Shown: positions 46,565 through 54,719 of the stretch, piece after piece
How the letters are laid out: each line of letters opens with the position of its first letter
Numbering within the stretch: the stretch's first letter is position 1
Assembly (NCBI GenBank): GCA_041392475.1
Contig: JAWKLZ010000003.1
Location: forward strand, 1,509,501-1,573,500
Reading direction: 5' to 3'
DNA length: 64,000 nucleotides
Origin: Chitinophagales bacterium
GTDB lineage: Bacteria; Bacteroidota; Bacteroidia; Chitinophagales; UBA2359
Made by a program: the position numbers and the translations under genes
The notes under the pieces: model-generated
What the model saw: the letters and a program-made list of their open reading frames with translations, nothing else
Told to the model about the DNA's origin: nothing
Database searches by the model: none

Positions 46565-48181
46565 ATGAAAAAATTACCTTTAGCCAAGTCGAGTTTTGAA
46601 AAAATCATTAAAGAGGGATATATCTATGTGGATAAAACCAAGGATATATACGATTTAATCAATTACAGCCCTTATGCCTTTCTATCTCGCCCTCGTAGGT
46701 TTGGGAAGTCTTTGCTGCTGAGCACATTGGAGGCGATGTATCAAGGAAAAAAGGAATTGTTCAAGGGTTTGTGGATTGAAGACAAAATAGAATGGAAGGA
46801 ATATCCTGTGATTCGGATTGACTTTGGGCGACTTATCTACAAAAACTTGGAAGAATTTGAAGGTGAAATGTCTGGTTTGATGGAAAAATATGCACGTCAA
46901 TATGAAGTACCACTTAAATCGAAGAATTATGCTGCCCAAATGAATGATTTGATACTTCGCCTTTACGAAAAAACGGGTAAAGAAGTAGTGGTTTTGATTG
47001 ATGAATACGATGCGCCAATTGCTCGAAATATTACCGACTTAAAAGTTGCGGAAGATTTTCAGGATTCTCTTCGGGATTTTTACAGCATCCTCAAAGCCTC
47101 CAATAATGAACTCAAATTTGTGTTTATGACGGGTATCTCCAAGTTTGCGAAGATGTCCATTTTTTCGGTGGTCAATTTGATGAAAGATGTGAGTTTGAAG
47201 CCACAGTTTGTGAACATGCTGGGGTTTACGATGGAGGAATTGCAGCAGAATTTTGGAGGCTATATTCGCCAGTTTGCGGAGAAAGAAAAACAGAGTGAAA
47301 CGCAGCTATTGGAGAAAATCACTTCTTGGTACGATGGTTATTCGTGGGACGGCAAGAGCAGGTTATTTAATCCCTATTCGATTGTGAATGTGCTTCAAGA
47401 CCAAAAGTTCAACAATTATTGGTTTGAAACAGGAACGCCTGCCATTTTGGTGAAGCTGATAAAAGAAAAGTATGCCAAAGAGCGGGAGGATGTGCCAACG
47501 ATGGAGGAGTTTGAGAATGCAGAAACGGTGATGTTGGACAGTAGTTATGATTTGAGAGAGCCGATTCCTTTGTTGAAACTATTGTATGAAACGGGTTATT
47601 TGACGATAACCCATATATTAGAAACAGAAATTGGGGATTTATACACCCTCAATTATCCCAATTCAGAAGTCCGTCAATCCTTCAATGCGTTTATTTTGGG
47701 AGCTTTTTCGCAAGACACCAACACGAACATCACCTACAAAGCCATCAAACTAAGAACTGCATTGCAAACCCAAGACAAAGAGGGTTTCTTAACCATTCTC
47801 CGTTCCCTTTTTGCTGCACTTCCCTACCAACATCGAGGTCAAGCGAGCGAAGCCTATTATCACGGCTTGTTTTATTTGGTTTTGTCGCTTTTGGGTGTAC
47901 ATTCTACTTTGGAAGGTTCGACTGATAAGGGGCGGATTGACTGCGTATTGGATATGGGTGATAAGGTGTATGTCATTGAGTTCAAGTATGGTGAAAAAGG
48001 AACGATGGCGTATTTGTTGAAGCAGGCAATGAACCAAATCAGTAGCCACAAATATTTTGAGCCTTTTGAAGGTTTGGGTAAAGATGTTTGGCTGTTGGGT
48101 GTTGGTTTTTTGGTGAAAGAAGATAAAGAATTGAAGAAACATGTATTGACCATTGAAGGGGAGTTAAGGAGGCATGAATAA
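46565..48181 (+). CDS. AAA-ATPase_like plus PD-(D/E)XK (DUF1703) protein
   Basis: 538 residues from ATG 46565 (MKKLPLAKSSFEKIIKEGYI); the 33-residue upstream frame is rejected. Residues ~5-280 are an AAA-ATPase_like domain (YVDKTKDIYDLI, variant P-loop RPRRFGKSLL at 42-51, Walker B VVVLIDEYDAP). The C-terminus (~430-520) is a PD-(D/E)XK nuclease-like domain with Asp in GRIDCVLDMGDKVYVIEFKYG (catalytic Asp, Glu-x-Lys). The family is abundant in Bacteroidota, its function is not settled, and it may be mobile or defence related. It is flanked downstream by the 141-bp element and the DGR locus. Confidence 0.92.
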   Translation: MKKLPLAKSSFEKIIKEGYIYVDKTKDIYDLINYSPYAFLSRPRRFGKSLLLSTLEAMYQGKKELFKGLWIEDKIEWKEYPVIRIDFGRLIYKNLEEFEGEMSGLMEKYARQYEVPLKSKNYAAQMNDLILRLYEKTGKEVVVLIDEYDAPIARNITDLKVAEDFQDSLRDFYSILKASNNELKFVFMTGISKFAKMSIFSVVNLMKDVSLKPQFVNMLGFTMEELQQNFGGYIRQFAEKEKQSETQLLEKITSWYDGYSWDGKSRLFNPYSIVNVLQDQKFNNYWFETGTPAILVKLIKEKYAKEREDVPTMEEFENAETVMLDSSYDLREPIPLLKLLYETGYLTITHILETEIGDLYTLNYPNSEVRQSFNAFILGAFSQDTNTNITYKAIKLRTALQTQDKEGFLTILRSLFAALPYQHRGQASEAYYHGLFYLVLSLLGVHSTLEGSTDKGRIDCVLDMGDKVYVIEFKYGEKGTMAYLLKQAMNQISSHKYFEPFEGLGKDVWLLGVGFLVKEDKELKKHVLTIEGELRRHE

Positions 48182-48195
48182 CTGCTATTTTTCAA

Positions 48196-48336
48196 TTATT
48201 CCTTTTATGACGATATTTCGCTAAAAATTATCTCCATTCGTAGCCCATGAATTAATTCATAGGCTACGAATGGGGCTTATAATCAGGTATTTATTTTGTT
48301 TTTAAAAATAGTGTTTTATCACCAAAAAGGGAATAA
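48196..48336. repeat. 141-bp palindromic MITE-like element, full copy
   Basis: Same orientation as the 11.1-kb copy and exactly the same length as the two others. The central dyad carries one substitution (catagg for catggg). It lies between the AAA gene and the DGR target gene; the rest of 48182-48550 holds no gene. Confidence 0.87.
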
Positions 48337-48550
48337 AGGTTTAAGGACTCATAGCTCTTGTATTTGAGGAGAATAAAAAAGCAGAAAAATTCAAAGCTGC
48401 GTAGTATATATGCCATAAAGTCTCAAGCAAAATTCCTCCGAATCCCCAAATTCCTGTTCCCATACACCCACACGAGCTTCCTTTCCATCTAGCAGTTCCT
48501 GTTCAAAAATATTCTATGCCAAGCAAATTCTTTTTATATTTACACCCATT

Positions 48551-50944
48551 ATGGCAAGCCAATCAAATCCAGTCAAAATATTCATCGCTTATTCGCGTTT
48601 GGATGGGGAATACTTAGAGGCACTCCGAAAGTACCTCAAACCCCTCGACCGCAATAAGACCATCCGTATATGGTACGATGGCGAAATCGTGCCTGGAAGC
48701 ATTTGGGAACAAAGCATCAAAGACAACCTCTACACTGCCGACATCATTCTACTATTGGTCAGTGCCAACTCACTCGCCTCTGACTACTTCTACGACAAAG
48801 AAATGGCGGATGCGCTCGCCCGACACCAAAGAGGAGAAGCCATCGTCGTACCCATTATTTTGGCGCATTGTGCATGGGACATCACCGAACTCAGCGAACT
48901 ACAAGCCCTACCCAAAGACGGTAAACCCATCAGCGATTGGGCAGACGACTCCAAAGCCTATACCGACATCGTGAGAGGACTCAATAGGAGTGTGCTAGAG
49001 GTCAAAACCAAACAAAATGCAGCTGCCGCCGAAATCCTTCAAAAAAAGCAAGAAGCCGAAGCCGAACGCCAACGCAAAATCGCTGCTGCAAAAGAACAAG
49101 AACGGTTGGCACAACTGCAACGACAAACCAAAGAAACCCAGAAAAAGCAAGAAATAGCCGCCGAACGCCGCCGCAAAGATGCCGAAGAACAAGAACGCCT
49201 CCGTCAACTCGAACTCCAAAAAGAACGGGAAAAACTGGCGGAGCAAGAAGCACAAGCCGAACAACAACGCCTGACACACTTCAAACAATCTCTACTCGAA
49301 GCCGACAAAGCCCTACTACACCAAAACTGGACTACTGCCATTTCAGCTTTTGAAGAGAGCCTGAAATACTACAAAACAGGCGACCAACCCGACAAAAAAA
49401 GCATCGAACAAAACATCAAAAACGCCCAACAAAAACAAAGAGAGGCACAAATCATTGCCCTCAAAGAAAATCCAAAAGTGCGCTACGGAAGCATGGCGGG
49501 AGGTGTATTGCTCTTGTTGCTGCTTGTATGGGGAATTTCAAAAATGATTCCTTCTACAACCAATACCAATGCAAAAACCCCTCCTCCCTCGGAGGAGGCT
49601 GGGAGGAGGTCAGACAGCACCGCAGAATACCAACGCCTCTTCCAAACTGCCACCGACTTAAAAGACAAAAAGACGTATGAACAAGCCATATTGTATGCAG
49701 ACAGTGCTTTGATGTTCAAACCTGAAGACAAGGATGCCTTAGCCCTGAAAAAAGATTCAGAAATTGCCGAAAAAGAACAAAGTAAACCCGAAAAAGAAGC
49801 TGCCGAAACCAAAGCCTATACCGAACTGATACAAAAAGCCGACCGCCACTTCAAAGCCGAAAAATGGGCAGATGCCAAAAGCGATTATACAGCTGCTTTG
49901 GCACTGCAACCCAAAGAAAAGTACCCAAGTCATCAATTGGAGAAAATAGAAATCCAACTCAACAAAATCGCTCAATCGGATGCCGCTCAAAAAGAGCAAG
50001 AACGCAAAAACAGCCAATACAACCAACTACTGGCGGATGCAAGCAAAGCCTACGACCGCCAAGAATACAATGCCTCTAAAAGCAAATACCAAGAAGCCCT
50101 TCAATTGAAACCTGCCGAAAGGGGTTATCTGCAAGGAAAAATAGATGCAATTGATAAAATACTGAATCCTCCTCCAAAGCCAAAACCTGAACCCGCAAAA
50201 GAAACAACTTCAACAACAACCCCTCCTCCCTCGGAGAAGGTCGGGAGTAGGCTGCACCCCGAAATCCAAAAACTCATCAACAACATGGTCACAGTCTCAG
50301 GCGGCACTTTCCAAATGGGAAGCAATGACGGACAAGATGACGAAAAACCCGTTCACCCCGTCACCCTCAGCACCTTCCAAATGGGCAAATACGAAGTGAC
50401 ACAAGCACAATGGGAAGCCGTCATGGGCAGTAATCCTTCCCAAAAATCGGCAGGCTGCGACAACTGTCCAGTAGAAAGTGTGAGTTGGAACGATGCCCAA
50501 GATTTTATCAAAAAACTGAACCAACTCACAGGAAAACGCTTCCGACTGCCGACCGAAGCAGAATGGGAATTTGCAGCGAGAGGTGGAACAAAAAGCCGAA
50601 ATTATACCTATTCAGGTAGCAATTCGATTGATGAGGTGGCTTGGTATGGTGATAATTCAGGCAGTAAAACACACCCTGTTGGTGGCAAAAAAGCAAATGA
50701 ATTGGGATTGTATGACATGAGTGGAAATGTATGGGAATGGTGCAACGACTGGTATGATGAAAATTACTATTCGAGTAGCCCAAGTTCTAATCCAAAAGGA
50801 CCAGCTACTGGCGGCGTTCGTGTGCTTCGTGGCGGGTCTTGGAATAACAAACCACTCAACTGCCGCTCGGCGGATCGGTTCTGGTTCAATCCTGAGTTCC
50901 GTATCAACTACGGCGTCGGTTTTCGTTGCGCGAAAACTCCCTAA
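48551..50944 (+). CDS. DGR target: TIR - coiled coil - TM - TPR-like - FGE/C-lectin-fold receptor
   Basis: 797 residues. TIR domain ~8-150: KIFIAYSRLDGEYLEALRK start, and YFYDKEMADAL with candidate NADase Glu84. Coiled coil ~155-265, very rich in Glu/Gln/Arg. Hydrophobic segment ~315-333 (GGVLLLLLLVWGIS), probably a membrane anchor. TPR-like units ~360-545 (YEQAILYADSALMFKPED, KWADAKSDYTAALALQP, EYNASKSKYQEALQLKP). The FGE-sulfatase/C-type-lectin-like domain ~578-797 starts MVTVSGGTFQMGSNDGQ and holds RLPTEAEWEFAARGG and GNVWEWCNDWYDE. Its last 43 residues are the DGR variable repeat. The Cys needed for formylglycine chemistry is not evident, so it is probably a binding domain. The TIR head suggests signalling or NAD cleavage on ligand recognition. 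Confidence 0.9.
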   Translation: MASQSNPVKIFIAYSRLDGEYLEALRKYLKPLDRNKTIRIWYDGEIVPGSIWEQSIKDNLYTADIILLLVSANSLASDYFYDKEMADALARHQRGEAIVVPIILAHCAWDITELSELQALPKDGKPISDWADDSKAYTDIVRGLNRSVLEVKTKQNAAAAEILQKKQEAEAERQRKIAAAKEQERLAQLQRQTKETQKKQEIAAERRRKDAEEQERLRQLELQKEREKLAEQEAQAEQQRLTHFKQSLLEADKALLHQNWTTAISAFEESLKYYKTGDQPDKKSIEQNIKNAQQKQREAQIIALKENPKVRYGSMAGGVLLLLLLVWGISKMIPSTTNTNAKTPPPSEEAGRRSDSTAEYQRLFQTATDLKDKKTYEQAILYADSALMFKPEDKDALALKKDSEIAEKEQSKPEKEAAETKAYTELIQKADRHFKAEKWADAKSDYTAALALQPKEKYPSHQLEKIEIQLNKIAQSDAAQKEQERKNSQYNQLLADASKAYDRQEYNASKSKYQEALQLKPAERGYLQGKIDAIDKILNPPPKPKPEPAKETTSTTTPPPSEKVGSRLHPEIQKLINNMVTVSGGTFQMGSNDGQDDEKPVHPVTLSTFQMGKYEVTQAQWEAVMGSNPSQKSAGCDNCPVESVSWNDAQDFIKKLNQLTGKRFRLPTEAEWEFAARGGTKSRNYTYSGSNSIDEVAWYGDNSGSKTHPVGGKKANELGLYDMSGNVWEWCNDWYDENYYSSSPSSNPKGPATGGVRVLRGGSWNNKPLNCRSADRFWFNPEFRINYGVGFRCAKTP
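49577..49611. repeat. REP-like palindrome inserted in frame, site 1
   Basis: cctcctccctcggaggagg forms a dyad and encodes PPPSEEAGRR in the linker after the membrane segment (residues ~343-354). A near-copy lies at 50219-50252 in the same gene. Confidence 0.65.
50219..50252. repeat. REP-like palindrome inserted in frame, site 2
   Basis: cctcctccctcggagaaggt encodes PPPSEKVGSR in the linker directly before the FGE domain (~557-567). It is almost the same sequence as site 1. Confidence 0.65.
50814..50940 (+). repeat. DGR variable repeat (VR)
   Basis: The 3' end of the TIR-FGE gene. The first 41 bases (50814-50854) are identical to the template at 51111-51151. Then differences gather in codons 769-789, and identity returns for ggttttcgttgcgc. 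Substituted residues relative to the template are 769, 775, 777, 778, 779, 782, 783, 785, 787 and 788, plus one extra codon at 789. The conserved frame CRSA-R--P--R-GFRCA is the C-type-lectin-like core. Confidence 0.9.
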
Positions 50945-51047
50945 ACCTCTGCGCTCAGACACTTTTACCCTTTTCCACTTTTGCTTTTTTTCTTTTAATG
51001 TCGAGCGAAGCGAGACAAAATTTTTTTTTGAGAATTTATTGTACCAA

Positions 51048-51080
51048 AAACTACAAAAGTCTCTAAGACTTTTGTAGTTT
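51048..51080. terminator. Hairpin between VR and TR
   Basis: A 15-bp perfect stem (51048-51062 with 51066-51080) with a 3-nt loop. It may be the terminator of the target gene, or the hairpin/cruciform often found beyond the variable repeat of DGR targets, where it aids retrohoming. Confidence 0.65.
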
Positions 51081-51110
51081 AGTAGCTTCGGATGTATGGG
51101 CTAACGTGTA

Positions 51111-51237
51111 GCGTTCGTGTGCTTCGTGGCGGGTCTTGGAATAACAAACCAAACAACTGCCGCTCGGCGAATCGAAACAGGAACAATCCTACAAACCGTA
51201 ACAACAACAACGGTTTTCGTTGCGCCAAAACACCTTT
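51111..51237 (+). repeat. DGR template repeat (TR), adenine-rich
   Basis: Near-copy of the VR whose variable codons are AAC or other A-rich codons; translated in the matching frame it gives CRSANRNRNNPTNRNNNN before GFRCAKTP. Of 18 substitutions between the aligned cores, 17 are at template adenines and one is at a C (codon 782). The TR has four AAC codons before GGT where the VR has five codons. The last ~12 bases differ from the VR, as between IMH and IMH*. No start codon or gene-like context precedes it. Confidence 0.9.
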
Positions 51238-51272
51238 AGTATCTGTATAGGTGCTATGATAAAAATAAGCGA

Positions 51273-51362
51273 AAACTTTGGCAACAATTTCCAATTTTGC
51301 CAACAGTTGAAGTGGGGGCTTCGTTCAACTGTTGGCAAGGTCTGCAACCGTTGCCAAAGTTT
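51273..51362. repeat. Nested inverted repeat downstream of the TR
   Basis: Outer arms 51273-51285 with 51350-51362 (aaactttggcaac and its complement), inner arms 51297-51311 with 51324-51338 (ttgccaacagttgaa and its complement). The structure starts 36 bp after the TR. It could be a structured RNA part of the template transcript or a REP palindrome. Confidence 0.65.
51334..51355 (+). repeat. REP-like 22-nt hairpin
   Basis: ggcaaggtctgcaaccgttg plus cc; recurs with four changes at 54979-55000 and in diverged form at 10593-10614 (minus). Confidence 0.55.
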
Positions 51363-51379
51363 CACTCTATTCGCTACAT

Positions 51380-51425
51380 TTTGCTCACTAGCGGTGGGTT
51401 TCGAAACCCACCGCTAGTGAGCAAA
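51380..51425 (-). terminator. Perfect 22-bp hairpin abutting the carboxylase stop
   Basis: Arms 51380-51401 and 51404-51425 are exact complements with a 2-nt centre. The hairpin starts at the base next to the TGA of the carboxylase gene on the minus strand. Confidence 0.75.
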
Positions 51426-54400
51426 TCACCAAGTATCCACAAACCGCCTCTTCCCGTCCTCCTTCAATTTCGGTACAGACTTCAATCCCATAACCAACCA
51501 TTCCCTCGACTCCATTGGGTCAATCACCTGGTCAATCTCAAAAAAAGCAGCCATGCTGATGCCCTTACCCCGTTCATAAGATTTGGCTACCAATTTGTCG
51601 TACAAAGCCTTGTGTGCTTCAGGGCTTTCCTTCATTGCAGCATCCAATTCCTTCCGAAAACCCAATTCCACCGCCCCTTCCAAGCCCATTGCGCCAAACT
51701 CACCCGTGGGCCAAGCCACCGTAAAAAACGACCGACTAAAGCTGCCCGCAGTCATCGCCATTGCGCCCAAACCATAGCCTTTCCGCAAAACAATGCTAAA
51801 ATACGGCACCCGCAAACTACCCGAAACGACAAACAAACGAGCCGCATGACGCACCGTTCCCGTTTTTTCGGCATCGGGACCGACCATAATACCAGGCGTA
51901 TCACAAAGGGCTACAATAGGAATCCCAAAAGCATCACACAACTGCATAAACCTTGCCGCCTTGTCCGCCCCATCCGAATCAATCGCCCCCCCCAAATGTT
52001 TGGGGTTGTTGGCAATCAAACCCATTGCACGCCCTTCAATTCGAATCAAAGCCGTCACCATGCCCACCCCAAAATAAGGACGCAATTCCAACACCGAATC
52101 CGTATCTGCCATCGTCTCAATCACCGAGCGAATATCATACACCCTGCGCCGATTTTCGGGAATAGCAGAACGCAACAAACGTTGGTCAGCACACTCCCAA
52201 CTCATTGTAGTTCCTTGAAAATAAGACAAGTACTTCTTTGCAGCTGCAATCGCTGCCACCTCGTCTTTCACCAAAATATCAATCACTCCATTCGTCGTTT
52301 GAAAACTTGCAGGCCCGACGTCTTTGGGGTGAAATTTGCCCAAACCGCCCCCTTCAATCATTGCAGGACCTCCCATTCCAAGTGAAGTATTTTCCGTTGC
52401 AATAATCACATCTGCCGCTCCCGCCAACACCGCATTTCCTGCAAAACAATAGCGAGAAACAATCGAAATTCTCGGCACCAATCCACTCATTCGAGCAAAC
52501 AAAGTAAAGGTCAAAATATCCAAACCCGCCACAATCATGTAATCCGTATCGCCTGGACGACCACCACCCCCTTCCACAAACAGCACCAAAGGAATCCGCC
52601 ACTCTTCGGCAAGGTGAAACATTCGGTCCATCTTCTTGTGGTTCAAGGTCCCCTGCGTTCCTGCCAAAACCGTATAGTCGTAAGCCATCACCATGCACCT
52701 CGCTTTTTCCTCCCCAAAATCACTGCCATTCACCGCCCCAATGCCTGTAATCAAACCATCGGCAGGCGTATTCTCCACCAAATCTTGCAGTGTGCGCCGC
52801 CGCCTTTGCGCTGCCACAATCAGTGAACCATATTCTCGAAAGCTATTTGCATCACAAAGTAAGTCAATGTTTTCACGAGCCGTTTGCTGACCGTATTTGT
52901 GGCGTTTCTCTACGGCAATGGGTCGGGCTTCGTCTTTGGTAAAATATTGCCTTTGAAACAACTCCGCCAAATCTGGGCGAATGTAATCCAAATCCACCGC
53001 TTTCTCCTCCAATGTCTCTCCATCCTCCATTTCCGCCACCTCCAAAAACAACAAAGGCTGCCTGTCCGTCACCACATCACCCACCTCGACTGCAATGCTA
53101 TGCACCACACCACTTTCCTCCGCCAAAATCACCGACTCCATTTTCATCGCCTCCATCACCACCAAAGCCTGCCCTTTTTTCACCCTTTGTCCCACTTCCA
53201 CTTCAATGCTGACAATACTACCAATCATAGGGGAGTTTTGGCGTAAAATCCCCTCTCCAAAAGGGAGGGGGTTAGGGGGAGGTCCGAGGGCAATACTATC
53301 CACCAGTGCCGCCAAATTCCCCTCCACAAACCCAATATCAAAATCCCCTTCCAGAAACTCCGAATTACCTAAAATCGCCCCCAAAAAACCAACATTCGTA
53401 GCCACACCTTCAATACGCACATCCGCCAAAGCCCGACTCGCTTTTCTCACCACATCTCCAAAATCATCCGAGCGAACCGACACAATCACCTTCGCCAACA
53501 AAGAATCAAAATTTGGACTCGTCCGATAGCCTTTGTAGCCAAAAGTGTCCACCCGAATCCCTTTGCCCACAGGTATTTCAAAGGTTGTCAATTGTCCGCC
53601 ACTCGGTCGAACACTTCCGTCCTTGTCTATGCTTTCCATGTTGATGCGTAATTGAATCGCACAACCTTTTGAAGCAGAAATTTGACTTTGCAGCAAATCC
53701 AATTCTGCCAACGTTTTACCCATCGCTTGCTGCAATTGAAACTGAACGATGTCAATGCCCGTCACCTCCTCCGTCACCGTATGTTCGACCTGCAATCGGG
53801 GATTCGCTTCCATAAAGTAAAAAGCTGCATCGTCCGCCAAACTTTTATCCACCAAAAACTCAAACGTTCCAGCATTGGCATAATGGACTGCTTTCGCCAT
53901 TTTTACCGATGCATTGCAGAGTTTTTGCCGCAAAATAGGGGAGAGGTTTGGGCAAGGAGCAATTTCAATCAACTTTTGGTGTCGCCTTTGTATGCTACAT
54001 TCTCGTTCGCCTAAGTGACTCACCTCACCTGTGCCATCTCCAATGATTTGAATTTCAATGTGTCGGGCATTTTGAATCAATTTTTCGACATACAAATCTC
54101 CATTCCCAAAAGACTGCAAAGCCTCCGATTGACAACGCTTGTATGCTACTTCCATGTCTTCCGAAGCAAAAACCGCCCTCATGCCACGACCGCCGCCCCC
54201 TGCAATTGCTTTGAGCATTAGACCTTCACCTTCCTTCAATTGCTCACTGAAAAAAACCTGTGCTTCCGACAAAGTTGTGGCTCGAAAAGTGCCTTCAATG
54301 GTGGGAATATCGCAATATTGGGCGAGTTGTCGAGCAGCCATTTTGTTGCCGAACACCTCCAAAGTTTTTGGGGTAGGACCGACAAAGGTGATTTTATTTG

Positions 54401-54719
54401 CCGCACATTGAAGCGCAAAGTTTGCGTTTTCACTCAAAAAACCATAGCCTGAGTGAATCATATTGCAGCCCGTTTGCTTCGCTATTTCAATGATTTGCAA
54501 AGCATCCAAATAAGCCGCTGCACCTTTTCCCTGCAATGGGATGGCTTCATCGGTTTTGCGAATGTGCAAGGAGTTTTCATCGTCTTGTGAGTAAATACCG
54601 ACTGTTGGGATGTTGAGTTCGTTTGCGGCATGGGCAATACGGATGGCAATTTCGCCTCGGTTGGCGATGAGGAGTTTGTGTTGTTGTTGGGGCATGGGAG
54701 TTGTTTTGTTTGGTTGCAA
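51426..54719 (-). CDS. Fused acyl-CoA carboxylase (biotin carboxylase, biotin carrier and carboxyltransferase)
   Basis: 1097 residues. Biotin carboxylase ~14-465 (LLIANRGEIAIRI; Gly-rich ATP loop AIAGGGGRGM; FMEANPRLQVEHTVTE). Biotin carrier ~495-575 with biotinylated Lys in VMEAMKMES (~523). Carboxyltransferase ~600-1097 in the order N- then C-half (TGIGAVNGSDFGEEKARCM, CDTPGIMVGPDAEKTG, GAMAMTAGSF). The three activities carboxylate an acyl-CoA (acetyl-, propionyl- or longer) in one polypeptide instead of 2-3 subunits. Residues ~478-492 (GPPPNPLPFGEGI) are an in-frame REP-like insertion between the first two domains. The substrate is not predictable here. Confidence 0.93.
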   Translation of the reverse strand: MQPNKTTPMPQQQHKLLIANRGEIAIRIAHAANELNIPTVGIYSQDDENSLHIRKTDEAIPLQGKGAAAYLDALQIIEIAKQTGCNMIHSGYGFLSENANFALQCAANKITFVGPTPKTLEVFGNKMAARQLAQYCDIPTIEGTFRATTLSEAQVFFSEQLKEGEGLMLKAIAGGGGRGMRAVFASEDMEVAYKRCQSEALQSFGNGDLYVEKLIQNARHIEIQIIGDGTGEVSHLGERECSIQRRHQKLIEIAPCPNLSPILRQKLCNASVKMAKAVHYANAGTFEFLVDKSLADDAAFYFMEANPRLQVEHTVTEEVTGIDIVQFQLQQAMGKTLAELDLLQSQISASKGCAIQLRINMESIDKDGSVRPSGGQLTTFEIPVGKGIRVDTFGYKGYRTSPNFDSLLAKVIVSVRSDDFGDVVRKASRALADVRIEGVATNVGFLGAILGNSEFLEGDFDIGFVEGNLAALVDSIALGPPPNPLPFGEGILRQNSPMIGSIVSIEVEVGQRVKKGQALVVMEAMKMESVILAEESGVVHSIAVEVGDVVTDRQPLLFLEVAEMEDGETLEEKAVDLDYIRPDLAELFQRQYFTKDEARPIAVEKRHKYGQQTARENIDLLCDANSFREYGSLIVAAQRRRRTLQDLVENTPADGLITGIGAVNGSDFGEEKARCMVMAYDYTVLAGTQGTLNHKKMDRMFHLAEEWRIPLVLFVEGGGGRPGDTDYMIVAGLDILTFTLFARMSGLVPRISIVSRYCFAGNAVLAGAADVIIATENTSLGMGGPAMIEGGGLGKFHPKDVGPASFQTTNGVIDILVKDEVAAIAAAKKYLSYFQGTTMSWECADQRLLRSAIPENRRRVYDIRSVIETMADTDSVLELRPYFGVGMVTALIRIEGRAMGLIANNPKHLGGAIDSDGADKAARFMQLCDAFGIPIVALCDTPGIMVGPDAEKTGTVRHAARLFVVSGSLRVPYFSIVLRKGYGLGAMAMTAGSFSRSFFTVAWPTGEFGAMGLEGAVELGFRKELDAAMKESPEAHKALYDKLVAKSYERGKGISMAAFFEIDQVIDPMESREWLVMGLKSVPKLKEDGKRRFVDTW
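53235..53287. repeat. REP-like palindrome inside the carboxylase gene
   Basis: cccctctccaaaagggaggg forms a dyad and encodes, on the minus strand, PPPNPLPFGEG in the linker between biotin carboxylase and biotin carrier. Such a peptide is typical of palindromic repeats that entered a gene in frame. Confidence 0.7.

Noticed and set aside
48551..50944. Active formylglycine-generating enzyme
   Set aside because: The fold matches but catalytic cysteines are not evident and the end is a DGR variable region, so a binding domain is more likely.
51111..51249. The template repeat as the 3' end of a second, truncated target gene
   Set aside because: It can be read to a stop at 51249, but homology ends abruptly at the 5' side and the codons are A-rich in just the positions varied in the gene, as expected for a template.
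51430..54700. Plus-strand open frames of up to 362 codons opposite the carboxylase
   Set aside because: They are shadows with Pro/His/Ser-rich composition; the minus strand has all catalytic motifs of the carboxylase.
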